Shown here: positions 9,288 to 20,600 of the stretch, piece by piece
Numbering within the stretch: position 1 is the first letter of the stretch
Layout of the letters: every line of letters begins with the position of its first letter
Source of the DNA: Dyadobacter fermentans DSM 18053
GTDB taxonomy: Bacteria; Bacteroidota; Bacteroidia; Cytophagales; Spirosomataceae
Assembly: GCF_000023125.1 (NCBI RefSeq)
Contig: NC_013037.1
Location: 4,007,501 to 4,071,500 of the forward strand
Reading direction: 5' to 3'
Length of the DNA stretch: 64,000 nucleotides
Made by a program: the position numbers and the translations under genes
The notes under the pieces: model-generated
The model's input: only the letters and a program-made list of their open reading frames with translations
Told to the model about the DNA's origin: nothing
The model's database searches: none

Positions 9288-9305
9288 AACGGTATAAATT
9301 AAACT

Positions 9306-12227
9306 TTATTCCTTCTTCGTCGAATCCGCCGGCGTAGCTGGTTTCACTGGCAACGCGGTCGAATCCTGCTTGATTGGCGTTGCGGGCAATGCCGGACGTG
9401 CCGTGCTGTCCGGGCGGACGGTGCTGCTATCTGGACGAATTGTGGTGGAATCCGGCCTTACTTGCGTAGAGTCGCGTTTGATCGAATCCTGACGCATTAC
9501 AGGTTGTCCTTGTCCGGGAAGGCCCGGAGAGTTACCCTGCTGAACCGGGCGCGCCGTGCTGTCTGCGGCTGGTCTTGCACCTTGCGGACGTCCCGCACCG
9601 GGAGCACCTGCTCCACGACCGCCTGCTGCCGGTGCAGCTGCCGGCGCCTGTCCGCCGCCCTGCATTCCTCCGCCGCCAGCGTCCATATTACCGCCGCCGT
9701 CGGATTTCTGGTCGTCGTTATTCACTGATTTTCTTCTGCGCGGTTTCTGCTCCACGAACGTCATTTTACCGAAACGATAAGAGAAGTTCACCCGGAAACC
9801 GCGGTTGTACAGGTAGTTGGTATTGTTTTGGGTAAATGTACTGGATTCCAGGCTGGTCTTCATTTTAAACGAAGGCGCGAGGAAGTTTTCCATTCCAAAA
9901 CCGATGCTGCCACGCTTGTTGGCAAATTCCTTGCGGATACCGAAGTCGTACATGCGGAAACCGGCCTGCGTACCTTGCAGCTGCACGTCGCGGCCGCGCA
10001 TGAAGCCGCCTGCCTGCAAGCCCCAGCCGTTTTTGATGTTCAAACTGGTGCGGAAACGGCCGCTTAACACGAAACCGCTGTTGGAGTTTTGCAATGCGAG
10101 ATCAGGACTGTTGTTGGAAAGGTCGGCGTAGTAGAAATCGAACCCGCCGCCGAGCTGCCATCTTTTGAAGAAAGTTACATTACCGAAAATATTGGCACCA
10201 TAGTTCTTCTTCGAACCGATGTTTCCATAAGTCGTCGTGATCACACCGTTTTCGTCGGTGGTACGGATGCTTTCGATGGAGCTGTTGGTGAAGCGCGCGA
10301 AAGTCGAGACATTAATGTACATCGAGTTTTTGAAGAAGCTTGTCCCCAGCTCCACCTGGTCGGTCAGTTCCGGTTTCAGGTTCGGGTTACCCTCGGTGAT
10401 GTTCTGCGGATTGGCCGCATTCCGGTTCGGGTTCAGGAACTGAATGCCCGGGCGTTGGAGGCGGCGGTTATAGGCCAGCTTCACGGTCTGCCCTTTCCCG
10501 AAAGTCTGCGAAAGGTTAATGCTCGGTACCAGGTTACCGTATGCCGGCAATCTCAGGTCTCCGGCTTCGCCCTGCTGCGCATCGATGCTCGTGTATTCGT
10601 AGCGCGTGCCCGCTTTTACGGTAAATCTGCTTTTGGTAGTGAATGTGTAGGACAAATATCCCGCTGCTACATTCTGATCATAGTTCAGGTTGCTGGCCGG
10701 CTGTGGTGTGTCCACCGTGTTGTAATAATCAAAATTACTCACTACCTGACGGAAAATACCCTTTCCACCGAGTTCCAGCATCTGGTTTTCCTTGATCGGT
10801 GTCTGGTAATCGACCTGAACGGTGCTTTCCTGGTTGTGGCTGCTATTGTTGTTGCCTTGCTGGCCAATCAATTCTCTCAGCTGCGTATTGTTCAGCGAGA
10901 AAATGTCGGCGTCGAAGTCGTTCGTACGGTTGTTACGGCTGTATTGCGTCGAAATGCTCAGCTCCTGGCCAGGCTTGGCAAGGGTTTTCATATAATCGAC
11001 ATTCACGTCCCAGGTGCCGGAAAGGTCCTTGCTGTTCACGTCGCGGAAGCTGGTTCTAGTGGTATCGTTTACGGTATTGTAGGTGTAGAGCTCCTGGTCC
11101 ACCTTGTTGTTCCGCATGCCATAGCGCACCCCGGCCGACAATGACGTTTTGGAATCGATTTCCCAGTCCCACCCGAAGTTGTAGGAGCCAAATGCCATTT
11201 TATTTTTGGAATCGCTCATTTGGCGCACCGTAAAATCGCTCAGCTTGCCAACCTGCAAATTCTCCGATTTACCCGGCATATTATAATTGAACCGGCCGAA
11301 ACCGCCCAAACTGAAACCCATTTTGCCGATCCGGTAGTTACCGCGCAAGCCCAGGTTGGAGCCGCGGTTACCGATACCCGTGTCGAGGTTAAGCGTACCG
11401 CCTTGAATGGTACTCTTTTTGGTGATGATATTGATAATACCCGCAGAACCTTCGGCATCATAGCGTGCGGAAGGCGACGTGATGACCTCCACGGATTTGA
11501 TCATATCTGCCGGGATCTGTTTCAATGCATCGGCCACGCTGGTAGCGATGATCGTCGAAGGCTTGTTGTTGATCAGCACGCGTACGTTGGAACTTCCGCG
11601 GAGCGATACGTTACCATCGAGGTCCACGGTGAGCATCGGCACCTTTTTCATCACGTCGGAAGCGTCACCGCCCCGGCTGGTAATGTCCTTTTCAGCATTG
11701 TACACCAGCCTGTCGACTTTCTCCTCCACCATTTGCGCCATCCCCACCACTTCCACTTCGTTAAGCTGCACCACGTCGGGCACCAGTACAACAGTGCCCA
11801 GGTTCAGTTCCGTCCTGCGGTCGATTTTGACGTTGCTGATCGTTTTTGTTTTATAGCCGATAAAGGAAATCAGGATCTTGAAGTTGCCCGAAGCCACTTT
11901 TGTGAGGGTAAACTCGCCTTTTTCGTCGGTAGTAGTACCATCAATCGGACTATTCGTTTTCGTATCTACGAGCGACAATGCGGCGAATTCCACCGGTTTT
12001 TTAGAAGTCGAATCCACGAGCACGCCCGTGATTTTACCGTTGCCTTTGGGGGTGTCTTCTGCCGTTCCCGGAATAACCGTCTGCCGTTGCGGCCTGTTGC
12101 CGCCTCCGCGAAAATCGCCTCCACCGCCTCTGGAACCACCGCCGCCACCGCCCGGAAACTGGGCGAATGCCTCCGATGTGAGTCCTGAGAACACAGCCAG
12201 GAATGTTAGTTGTAAAACAAGTTTCAT
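9306..12227 (-). CDS. TonB-dependent-type outer membrane receptor with low-complexity tails
   Basis: The 973-residue outer-membrane beta-barrel protein has a signal peptide (MKLVLQLTFLAVFSG, start chosen at 12227; an upstream in-frame ATG at 12263 would put 12 residues before it). A Gly/Arg-rich segment follows the signal peptide. A carboxypeptidase-regulatory-like domain (GKITGVLVDSTSKKPVEFA), a plug domain (LRGSSNVRVLINNKPS, then SARYDAEGSAGIINIITKK) and a long barrel come next. The barrel appears to end near YRFGKMTFVEQKPRRRKS. About 140 further residues are Gly/Ala/Pro-rich and then repeat RPDST-like pentads. The substrate is unknown. Confidence 0.85.
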   Translation of the reverse strand: MKLVLQLTFLAVFSGLTSEAFAQFPGGGGGGSRGGGGDFRGGGNRPQRQTVIPGTAEDTPKGNGKITGVLVDSTSKKPVEFAALSLVDTKTNSPIDGTTTDEKGEFTLTKVASGNFKILISFIGYKTKTISNVKIDRRTELNLGTVVLVPDVVQLNEVEVVGMAQMVEEKVDRLVYNAEKDITSRGGDASDVMKKVPMLTVDLDGNVSLRGSSNVRVLINNKPSTIIATSVADALKQIPADMIKSVEVITSPSARYDAEGSAGIINIITKKSTIQGGTLNLDTGIGNRGSNLGLRGNYRIGKMGFSLGGFGRFNYNMPGKSENLQVGKLSDFTVRQMSDSKNKMAFGSYNFGWDWEIDSKTSLSAGVRYGMRNNKVDQELYTYNTVNDTTRTSFRDVNSKDLSGTWDVNVDYMKTLAKPGQELSISTQYSRNNRTNDFDADIFSLNNTQLRELIGQQGNNNSSHNQESTVQVDYQTPIKENQMLELGGKGIFRQVVSNFDYYNTVDTPQPASNLNYDQNVAAGYLSYTFTTKSRFTVKAGTRYEYTSIDAQQGEAGDLRLPAYGNLVPSINLSQTFGKGQTVKLAYNRRLQRPGIQFLNPNRNAANPQNITEGNPNLKPELTDQVELGTSFFKNSMYINVSTFARFTNSSIESIRTTDENGVITTTYGNIGSKKNYGANIFGNVTFFKRWQLGGGFDFYYADLSNNSPDLALQNSNSGFVLSGRFRTSLNIKNGWGLQAGGFMRGRDVQLQGTQAGFRMYDFGIRKEFANKRGSIGFGMENFLAPSFKMKTSLESSTFTQNNTNYLYNRGFRVNFSYRFGKMTFVEQKPRRRKSVNNDDQKSDGGGNMDAGGGGMQGGGQAPAAAPAAGGRGAGAPGAGRPQGARPAADSTARPVQQGNSPGLPGQGQPVMRQDSIKRDSTQVRPDSTTIRPDSSTVRPDSTARPALPATPIKQDSTALPVKPATPADSTKKE

Positions 12228-12586
12228 GGTTTGGGTTTTAAAAGTGTACTTTTCGAATTTCAAAATAACAACCTATCTATCTGTGATAAAAAAGGAATAG
12301 ATGGATAGGATAGATGTACCGATCAAAGGCCGTTTTCGGACGATATATCCCGGTAAATGACAGACGGTTCCGTACCCGGACGCACCATAAGGCATGCTTT
12401 GACAGCGCTCCGGCCGCAGGGTTTAAACCACACCGCCTGCAGCCCGGCCCATTGATAGATTGCAGCGCGCCATCGGTCGGCATTCGGGGGTACTTTGATC
12501 GATTGAAATAGGTGATTTCGTAAATTCCGCGTAAGATTGCAGTGATATGTTGCGTTCAATGCACATTGAAACTAACTAATTGCTAA
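12228..12586. other. Divergent intergenic region
   Basis: This 359-base region lies between the outer-membrane receptor and lytS. It must contain promoters for both, but no exact TAnnTTTG box was found. The two short overlapping ORFs at 12277-12511 on opposite strands have no recognisable sequence and look like chance ORFs. Confidence 0.5.
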
Positions 12587-13657
12587 ATGGATACGCGTGC
12601 TGCACGGAAATATCCTCCGTTATTCCTCCACTTGCTGGGATGGAGTTTTCTGGCCCTGTTTTTAATGTGGCAACCGCTGAGCTGGCAGATCCAGTTTCCG
12701 GCGAGTTTCTGGATCAAACAAGCGGTGTTGTTTTCGCTGCTCATCACCATATTTTACCTCAACTATTACTTCTGGTTCCCCAAATTCCTCGCTAAAAACA
12801 AGTATTCGCGGTTTATCCTTTTCAATATCGTGTCGGTTGTGATGCTGGCCGTGATTACCGAGCAGGTGAAGATCGCGATCAACCACGGCGAGCAGATGGA
12901 CCGGGCATTTAAGCTGGCCCGCGAAGTGAATGGCGACAAGAAACGGCACGACCGCCTCGACTATTTTGCATTGCTCACCGCATTAATGATCATCGGGCTC
13001 AGCACCAGCGTGGCCGCCGTACGCACGGCGCAGCTCGACAAGCAGTACCGCCAGAACCTCGAAAAGGAGAAAATCAATTCCGAGCTCTCGTTTTTGAAAG
13101 CACAGATCAACCCGCATTTCTTTTTCAATACCCTGAATAACATTTATGCACTCACTGTGATCGACGTGGAGGCTGCGCGGGAAGCGTTGCATAAGCTCTC
13201 GCGCATGATGCGCTACGTGCTGTACGAAACCCAGCACGGCACGGTGCTGCTCAGCCAGGAAATAGCTTTTGCGCAGGATTACATCCAGCTCATGCAGCTC
13301 CGCCTGACCGACAAGGTAACCGTGCACCTTAATCCGCCCAACCCGCTCCACGACGTTTCCATTGCACCCATGCTATTCCTGCCCTTTATTGAAAATGCAT
13401 TCAAACACGGTGTGAGCGCCGTACAGCCGAGCCGGATCGACATTCAGATCCGCCAGGAAGGCCATAAGATATTTGTAGAAGTGAAAAATACCCTGTTTAC
13501 CGACAAAAGGGCCATTCTGGACGAAAGCAACGGCATTGGCCTGGCCAATACCCAACGCCGTCTCGATCTGTTGTACCCCGGCAAATACCAGCTGGAAGTC
13601 ACGGAGAACAAGGAAGAGAAAGAGTTTGAAGTACACCTGGAACTGGAAACGGCATGA
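12587..13657 (+). CDS. LytS/YehU-family sensor histidine kinase
   Basis: The 356-residue membrane kinase has four predicted transmembrane segments in residues about 10-145, with no recognisable extracellular sensor domain. A short coiled linker (RQNLEKEKINSELSFLKAQ) precedes the His_kinase domain with phosphoacceptor H177 in QINPHFFFNTLNN. A HATPase_c domain follows (FIENAFKHG, NGIGLANTQRRLDLLY). Its stop overlaps the ATG of the LytTR regulator by 4 bases, so the two form a cognate pair. Confidence 0.93.
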   Translation: MDTRAARKYPPLFLHLLGWSFLALFLMWQPLSWQIQFPASFWIKQAVLFSLLITIFYLNYYFWFPKFLAKNKYSRFILFNIVSVVMLAVITEQVKIAINHGEQMDRAFKLAREVNGDKKRHDRLDYFALLTALMIIGLSTSVAAVRTAQLDKQYRQNLEKEKINSELSFLKAQINPHFFFNTLNNIYALTVIDVEAAREALHKLSRMMRYVLYETQHGTVLLSQEIAFAQDYIQLMQLRLTDKVTVHLNPPNPLHDVSIAPMLFLPFIENAFKHGVSAVQPSRIDIQIRQEGHKIFVEVKNTLFTDKRAILDESNGIGLANTQRRLDLLYPGKYQLEVTENKEEKEFEVHLELETA

Positions 13658-14391
13658 GTGTGACACTGGAATGCATTGCCGTGGACGACGAACCATTGGC
13701 GCTCGGCCTGGTGTGCGCATTTATTGAAAAAACACCGTTCCTGAACCTCGCAGGCCGTTATTCCAGCGCAGTGGAGGCTTTGCAGGTGATTAACAGCAAG
13801 CCGATCGACGTCATTTTTCTCGATATTCAAATGCCCGACCTCACTGGCATCGAACTAGCCCGGGTGCTTGAAAAAGCCGGTAATAAGGCGCCTAGGATCA
13901 TTTTTACAACCGCATTCAATCAATACGCGCTCGATGGTTTTCGCGTAGATGCCATTGACTATCTCCTAAAACCCTTTAATTACGAAGAGTTCCTCCGTGC
14001 CGCATCCAAGGCGCAGGCGTACGTAGAGCTGGTGCAAAAGGCCTCGTCGGCCGGTTCTGCGGAGCCGAAGGACGAGTACTTGTTCCTGAAAGTGGAATAT
14101 CAGCTGGTGCGGATCGCCTACGACGACATTTTGTACACGGAGGGGCTCAAAGATTATGTAAAAGTCCACCTCAAATCGGACCCGAAGCCTGTGCTCTCGC
14201 TCACGAGCCTGAAAGCGCTGGAAGAAAAGCTGCCCGCGTCCAAATTCATGCGGGTGCATCGGTCGTTCATCGTCAATCTGGATAAAATCAGCGCGGTCAC
14301 GCGCAATACCATTCAGATCGGCGCTATTTCGATTCCCGTCAGCGACCAGTACAAGGAGGCTTTCAATCAGTTTTTGAGTAAATGGATGTAA
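13654..14391 (+). CDS. LytTR-family response regulator
   Basis: The 245-residue regulator has an N-terminal receiver domain (acidic pair D11-D12, phosphoacceptor D57 in FLDIQMPD, conserved Thr in FTTAFNQYA and Lys in YLLKPF) and a C-terminal LytTR DNA-binding domain from about residue 140 (DEYLFLKVEYQLVRI to MRVHRSFIVNLDKI). It is cotranscribed with the preceding kinase. The two start with divergent outer-membrane receptor DNA, which may be a target. Confidence 0.94.
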   Translation: MSVTLECIAVDDEPLALGLVCAFIEKTPFLNLAGRYSSAVEALQVINSKPIDVIFLDIQMPDLTGIELARVLEKAGNKAPRIIFTTAFNQYALDGFRVDAIDYLLKPFNYEEFLRAASKAQAYVELVQKASSAGSAEPKDEYLFLKVEYQLVRIAYDDILYTEGLKDYVKVHLKSDPKPVLSLTSLKALEEKLPASKFMRVHRSFIVNLDKISAVTRNTIQIGAISIPVSDQYKEAFNQFLSKWM

Positions 14392-14393
14392 GC

Positions 14394-14430
14394 AAAAAGC
14401 CCCGCACGATCACATGCAGGGCTTTTTTAT
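14394..14430. terminator. Bidirectional intrinsic terminator
   Basis: The stem AAAAAGCCCcGCA (14394-14406) pairs with TGCaGGGCTTTTTT (14415-14428) with one internal mismatch. The A and T runs on the two sides allow use by both the LytTR gene and convergent uvrA. Confidence 0.88.
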
Positions 14431-14448
14431 GACTTTTCTTGCAAATTT

Positions 14449-17301
14449 CTATTTCAATTCTTCTTTCAGGAAGTACCCCGTAAAACTGCCTTTCACTTTG
14501 GCTACTTTCTCGGGCGTTCCTTCCGCGATGATACGGCCGCCTTGCGCACCGCCTTCCGGACCGACGTCGATCACGTGGTCGGCGACCTTGATCACGTCGA
14601 GGTTGTGCTCGATGATGAGGACGGTATTTCCTTTTTCAACCAGTTTGTTCAATACATTGAGCAAATGGCGGATGTCCTGAAAATGCAAACCGGTGGTTGG
14701 CTCGTCGAGAATGTACAATGTCTTGCCCGTATCGCGTTTCGATAGCTCTTCCGATAACTTCACACGCTGCGCCTCGCCGCCGGATAATGTAGTGGCGTGC
14801 TGGCCGAGGGTAATGTAGCCCAAACCTACATCGTTCAGTGTCTGCACTTTGCGCAGTAACCTCGGCTGGTTTTCAAAGAATTCCAACGCAGATTCGACGG
14901 TCATATCGAGCACATCGGCGATGGATTTGCCTTTGAAACGAACTTCGAGCGTCTCCCGGTTGAACCGCTTTCCCTTACAGGTTTCGCAATTGACATGCAC
15001 ATCGGGCAAAAAGTCCATTTCGATCTTCTTCATCCCTGCACCCTCGCAATCCTCGCACCGTCCGCCTTTGACATTAAATGAGAAGCGGCCCGGCTTGTAA
15101 CCGCGGATTTTGGCCTCGGGCAATTCCGCAAAAAGTGTCCGGATGTCGGTAAACAGATTCGTGTAAGTAGCCGGGTTCGAGCGCGGCGTGCGGCCGATCG
15201 GCGATTGGTCCACCTCGATGACCTTATCAATATGTTCGAGGCCTTCGATGGATTTGTAAGGAAGTGGCTCCCTTCTCGACTTGTAAAAATGCTGATTGAG
15301 CAATGGAAACAGCGTTTCGTGGATCAGCGACGATTTACCGCTGCCGCTCACGCCCGTCACGCAGATCATCGTACCAAGCGGTATCGATACCGACACATTT
15401 TTGAGGTTATGTCCGGTACAGCCTTTCAGCGTGATGGACTCGCCTTTACCTTTCCGGCGCTTTTTGGGTACCTGAATGGCTTCGCGACCAGCCAGGTAAT
15501 CCGCAGTTAATGAGCCATTTTCAAGGAATTTCTCCGGTGTACCCGCCCCCACCACGCTCCCGCCATGACGCCCGGCTCCGGGGCCAATGTCGAGAATGTA
15601 GTCTGATGCGAGCATCATATCCTTGTCGTGCTCCACTACCAGAACCGTGTTACCCAGGTCGCGAAGGCTTTTGAGCGAGTTGATCAGGCGTACATTGTCG
15701 CGCTGGTGCAGCCCGATACTCGGTTCATCCATGATATAAAGCACGCCCGTCAGCTGTGTACCGATTTGCGTCGCGAGGCGGATGCGCTGTGCTTCGCCGC
15801 CGGACAATGTCCTCAGCGAGCGGTTTAAGGTGAGGTAATCCAGGCCTACGTCGAGCATAAAGCCCACGCGTTTGCGGATTTCTTTCAAAACCTCGTGACC
15901 GATCACGCGCTGCTTTTCTTCCAGGCGGTCTTCCAGCCCTACCAGCCATTCGGCCAGCACGCGGATGTCGCTGTCGGCCAGCTCGGCAATGTCTTTTTTA
16001 TCGATTTTGAAGTGCAGCGATTCCTTTCGCAGGCGTTTTCCCTGACATTCGGGGCAGGTTTGGGTTACCATGAAATCTTTCAGCCAATCCTGAATTTTTT
16101 CGTTGCCCGACTCCTGCTGGCGCTTCAAAAAGTTGATGATCCCGTCGAATTTCGTTTCCCATTCCGTGCCGGGGTATTTTTTCGAAGGCACCGGAACCGC
16201 TTCCTCGCTTCCATAAAGCACGAGTTTCAGTGCCTCCTCGGGAAATTTTTCAAGCGGGGTAGTAAGAGTGATTTTGTATTTTTTGAGAAGAACTTCCAGC
16301 TGCTTGAATATCCACGCCTCACGATATTCACCCATTGGTGCAATACCTCCGCGACTGATGCTCAATGACTTGTCCGGAATGATCGAATCCTCGGTAATTT
16401 CCTCGATAATGCCTAATCCCTGGCACGTAGGGCACCAGCCGTACGGTGAGTTGAACGAAAACGCATTCGGCGCGGGATCGTCATAGCTGATCCCCGATTC
16501 GGGGTCCATCAGGTTTTGGGAAAAGTAATGCGTGTTGCCTTTCGCATCCAGCACCATCAATGCGCCCTTGCCCTGCTTAATGGCCGTCGCCACCGACTGG
16601 CTCATCCGGTACCGTGACTGCGAATCTTCCTCCTCCTTTTTGGGAATCACGCGGTCGATCACAATTTCGATATCGTGCACCTTATAGCGATCGAGCTGCA
16701 TTTTGGGCGTAATGTCCTGCACCTCCCCGTCCACACGCACTTTGGTATAACCAAGCCGAGCGATTTGGACAAACAGCTCGCGGTAATGTCCCTTACGACC
16801 TTTCACCGCCGGTGCGAGCAGAATGATTTTCTGGCCTAGAAACTGCGTCATCAGCTGGTTTACGATCTGGTCTTGCGACTGCTTGATCATCCGCCGGCCC
16901 GTCACATACGAGTACGCCTCGCCCGCACGCGCGTAGAGCAGGCGCAGGAAGTCGTAAATCTCGGTCACCGTGCCCACCGTGGAGCGCGGGTTGCGTGAAG
17001 TCGTTTTCTGTTCAATGCTGATCACCGGCGAGAGGCCGCTGATTTTGTCGACATCCGGGCGTTCCATTTCGCCGATAAAACCGCGGGCGTACGACGAAAA
17101 GCTCTCCATGTACCTGCGCTGGCCTTCGGCATAAATCGTATCGAATGCGAGCGAAGATTTGCCGCTGCCGCTGATGCCCGTTACCACCACCAACTTATTG
17201 CGTGGAATGGCTACGTCTATGTTTTTAAGATTGTGTTCCCGGGCGCCTTGTACCTCGATGAGGTCCTGTTCTGCCACTTCGAGGCCATTTAAGTATTCCA
17301 A
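14449..17301 (-). CDS. uvrA: Excinuclease ABC subunit A
   Basis: The 950-residue damage-recognition ATPase of nucleotide excision repair has two ABC modules. The first has Walker [11 protein letters not shown] near residue 45, a zinc module (CPTCQGLG with downstream CPECQGKR), signature [12 protein letters not shown] and Walker B LYIMDEPS. The second has Walker [11 protein letters not shown], zinc ligands in CEDCEGAG and CETCKGKR, signature [12 protein letters not shown] and Walker [11 protein letters not shown]. All catalytic motifs are intact and the length is standard. It is a single gene, and uvrB/uvrC are not in the window. Confidence 0.97.
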   Translation of the reverse strand: MEYLNGLEVAEQDLIEVQGAREHNLKNIDVAIPRNKLVVVTGISGSGKSSLAFDTIYAEGQRRYMESFSSYARGFIGEMERPDVDKISGLSPVISIEQKTTSRNPRSTVGTVTEIYDFLRLLYARAGEAYSYVTGRRMIKQSQDQIVNQLMTQFLGQKIILLAPAVKGRKGHYRELFVQIARLGYTKVRVDGEVQDITPKMQLDRYKVHDIEIVIDRVIPKKEEEDSQSRYRMSQSVATAIKQGKGALMVLDAKGNTHYFSQNLMDPESGISYDDPAPNAFSFNSPYGWCPTCQGLGIIEEITEDSIIPDKSLSISRGGIAPMGEYREAWIFKQLEVLLKKYKITLTTPLEKFPEEALKLVLYGSEEAVPVPSKKYPGTEWETKFDGIINFLKRQQESGNEKIQDWLKDFMVTQTCPECQGKRLRKESLHFKIDKKDIAELADSDIRVLAEWLVGLEDRLEEKQRVIGHEVLKEIRKRVGFMLDVGLDYLTLNRSLRTLSGGEAQRIRLATQIGTQLTGVLYIMDEPSIGLHQRDNVRLINSLKSLRDLGNTVLVVEHDKDMMLASDYILDIGPGAGRHGGSVVGAGTPEKFLENGSLTADYLAGREAIQVPKKRRKGKGESITLKGCTGHNLKNVSVSIPLGTMICVTGVSGSGKSSLIHETLFPLLNQHFYKSRREPLPYKSIEGLEHIDKVIEVDQSPIGRTPRSNPATYTNLFTDIRTLFAELPEAKIRGYKPGRFSFNVKGGRCEDCEGAGMKKIEMDFLPDVHVNCETCKGKRFNRETLEVRFKGKSIADVLDMTVESALEFFENQPRLLRKVQTLNDVGLGYITLGQHATTLSGGEAQRVKLSEELSKRDTGKTLYILDEPTTGLHFQDIRHLLNVLNKLVEKGNTVLIIEHNLDVIKVADHVIDVGPEGGAQGGRIIAEGTPEKVAKVKGSFTGYFLKEELK

Positions 17302-17359
17302 AGTCCTGATGATGGTTTGTGAGTTAGTTTGTTAAATGAAGTTGTAATTCTGATAACCA

Positions 17360-17367
17360 CAAAAATA
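17360..17367 (-). promoter_or_regulatory. -7 box of uvrA
   Basis: TATTTTTG on the minus strand matches TAnnTTTG exactly, about 60 bases upstream of uvrA. No TTTG was found at the expected -33 spacing, so the call rests on one element. Confidence 0.4.
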
Positions 17368-17448
17368 CACTTTCAGTTGCAAATTTTCTCACTCACAGGC
17401 ACCTGCGTATACAGTTAACGTATTGATTCTTTCCAAGAAAAAATGACG

Positions 17449-17466
17449 AATGCAAACGATTGCATT
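17449..17466. promoter_or_regulatory. LacI-family-type operator candidate upstream of susC
   Basis: The sequence AATGCAAACGATTGCATT has 7-base perfect half-sites around a central CG, the layout typical of LacI/GalR-family operators (compare PurR-like and cre-like sites). It lies about 150 bases upstream of the susC start. No LacI-family gene is in the window. Confidence 0.5.
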
Positions 17467-17616
17467 ATAAAACTTTTCCAAGACTGAATATTATGTAACC
17501 ACTATTTTATTTATATTAATTATAAAAATATTCCTAAACACAGGGATGAATTTTCTATTTTAAACAGTATATTGACAATTAGTAATACATTTTTAACATC
17601 ATCCCCAACTTAATTT

Positions 17617-20600
17617 ATGAACAAACATTTACTAGTCCCGCTTTTCCGGGGTGTCATGATTATGCTGTTTGCAATAGCAGCGCATTTATCGTACGCCCAG
17701 GATCATCAGGTCAAGGGTAAAGTATCCTCCTCTGCTGATGGAACCGGCATTCCCGGCGTAAACGTACAATTGAAAGGAACGGCTGTGGGTACCGTTACCG
17801 ACGCGGACGGTAGCTACGCTATCGACGTAAAAGGTACCGACGCGGTCCTGGTTTTCTCCTCAATCGGATTAATCAAGAAAGAAGTAACGGTTGGTAACCA
17901 GTCGACGATCAACGTTTCGCTCGAAGACGACATCAAAAACCTGAGCGAAGTGGTGGTAACCGGCTACGCGGCACAGCGTAAAAAGGACATTACCGGCGCG
18001 GTAACCGTGATCAACCCCAAAGAACTGACTTCCGTGCCCACTGCGAGCGTTACGCAGATGCTGCAAGGGCGCGCTTCGGGTGTAACCGTCGGAAACGACA
18101 ACTCGCCGGGTGGCGGAACGATGGTCCGTATCCGCGGTTTCGGTTCGATTAACAACAACAGCCCGCTCTACGTGATCGACGGCGTGCCTACGCAGGGAAC
18201 GCTGAACCAGATCAACCCGAACGACATCGAGTCGATGCAGGTACTGAAAGACGCTTCGGCAGCTTCCATTTACGGCGCCCGCGCTGCGAACGGGGTGGTG
18301 ATCATCACAACCAAAAAAGGCAAAACCGGCGCTCCTAACATTACATTTGACTTCTACACCGGCACGCAACGTCCCGGCAAGATGCTCGACCTGCTCAATA
18401 CGAAAGAGCTGGGCCAATATCTGTACGAAGCTGACCTCGGCGCTGGTAAAAACCCCTCGGTGACATCGCCCTCTGCCCAATACAAATTCGATGAAAACGG
18501 CAACCAGACCGTCGCTGACTACATTTATCCGAACATCTACGGCACGCTGCCTTCGGACATTATCTATACCAACGACATTGCCGATCCAAGGCTTGGTAAA
18601 ACGGCATTCAACATCACCCAGGCCAACAAAGAAGGAACCGACTGGCAGGACGTGATTTTCGATCCGGCACCGATTTCAAACTACCAGATCGGTGCTTCGG
18701 GCGGTTCGGAAGCAGCTAAATATGCACTTTCGGCCAATTATTTCACGCAGGACGGTATTTTGAGATACACCAAATACAAAAGGTATTCCGTACGCGCCAA
18801 CACCGAATTCAAGAAGGGGATAGTAACTGTGGGTGAGAACTTTACATTCTCTTACGACCAGAGACAAGGCATCACCAACAACGACGAAAGCAACCCGATC
18901 ATGTTCGCGATCCGCGTGCACCCGATCATCCCGGTGTTCGATATCTCCGGCGGCCCGAAGGCGCTTGGCGGAAACAACACGTCCGATTACAATGGATTTG
19001 CAGGAAGCCGCGGCAGTAACCTCGGTAATGCGCCTAACCCGCTGGCCCGTTTGTACCGCGAGAAAGACAACCTGACCAAAGGCACGCACGCATTCGGTAA
19101 CGTGTTTGCGCAAGTGGACATTCTTCCGGGGCTTTTTGCACGCACCAGCCTTGGTATCGAATACAACCAGTCGAACCGCTCGGAATATTTCCACCGCGAC
19201 ATTGAAGCGGCCGAAGCCCGTAATGCGAACAGCCTGAACGTGATCAATAATGTGGACCGTTCGTTCACCTGGTTCAACACTTTGAATTATGCTAAATCTT
19301 TCGGCGTGCATAATTTTAATGTCTTACTGGGTACAGAAGCTGTGAAGACTTACGCAGCGGAATTCCGGGCGAGCCGGAGCGGATTTGCATTCGACGACCT
19401 CGATTACCGCTATCTCGATGCAGGTTCGGCGGCCGGTTTGAGCAATGCAGGGCCCGGCGCCACGGAAAGTGCGCTGTTCTCCCAATTCGGAAAAATCAAT
19501 TATGTGTTCAAAGATCTCGTGCTGGCCGACTTCACATTGCGCCGCGATGGCTCATCCCGCTTCTCGGAATCGAACCGCTACGGTATCTTCCCGGCATTCT
19601 CTCTGGGTTTGCGGATGACCGAGCTGGCATTTATGAAGCCTGTGAAGTTCGTCGACGATTTGAAAGTGCGCTTCGGCTGGGGTAAAACCGGTAACCAGCT
19701 CATCCCTAACGTTTATAATGCTTACACGCTGTACGCGGCCGATCCGCAGAACAATGCTTACGATATCAACGGTACCGGTACGTCCATCGTAGGTGGTTTT
19801 GACCTGGTGCAGTTCGGTAACAGCAATGGCAAATGGGAAACGAATACCTCTACCAACATCGGTCTGGACGCGTCGTTGTTCAACAGCAAGCTGGAAGTGG
19901 TGCTCGACCTTTATAACCGCATTACCTCCGATATGCTAACGCAGATCGCGATCCCGAGAACAGCCGGTACCGGTACGATCCCTTACACCAACATTGGCGA
20001 AGTACGTAACCGCGGGGTGGATTTGGGTATTAATTTCAGAGAGAAAAAAGGCGATTTCAGCTACATGGTGGGCGTAAACTTTGGCCACTATAAAAACGAA
20101 GTATTGAAACTGAACAACGACCCTAATGCGACGATCTTCGGTTTCACAACACGTCTGCCGGCCATGTCGGCCACGAAAGCCGGCCTGCCGATCGCTAGCT
20201 ACTACGGCTACTTTGTGGATGGTGTGATCAAAGACCAGGCGGAAGCGGATGCCGCACCGAAATTTGGCTCTTACACGAGAGAAGGAACCTTCAAGTTCCG
20301 CGATGTGAATGGCGACGGCGTGATCACCGCCGCCGACCGCACGATTATCGGCAACCCGCACCCCGACTTTAACTACGGTATCAATGTGGGCGTTGGCTAC
20401 AAATGGTTCGATCTGACCTTATTCGGACAAGGCGTGCAGGGCAACCAGGTGTTCAACTACGTGAAATACTGGACGGATTTCAACGTATTCCAGGGTAACC
20501 GCTCGAAAACAATGCTTTACGACTCCTGGAAAAAACCGGGCGACGATGCCAAGCTGCCCCGCCTGAACTCGGGTGACGCTACCAGCCAGCAGGTTTCTTC

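Larger units (their letters stand above)
17302..17616. other. Divergent AT-rich regulatory region between uvrA and susC
   Basis: This is 315 bases, markedly AT-rich towards the susC side. It holds a -7 box for uvrA (17360-17367) and a LacI-type operator-like palindrome (17449-17466). No exact TAnnTTTG box was found in the plus direction. Confidence 0.6.

Noticed and set aside
10089..11144. Long plus-strand ORF of 351 codons inside the outer-membrane receptor
   Set aside because: It is antisense to a clear receptor with strong domain signals and has no recognisable protein features.
11220..12188. Plus-strand ORF of 322 codons antisense to the receptor N-terminus
   Set aside because: Same reason; His-rich translation typical of antisense frames.
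12277..12511. Overlapping short ORFs between the receptor and lytS
   Set aside because: No domain, no promoter and opposite strands overlap; probably random.
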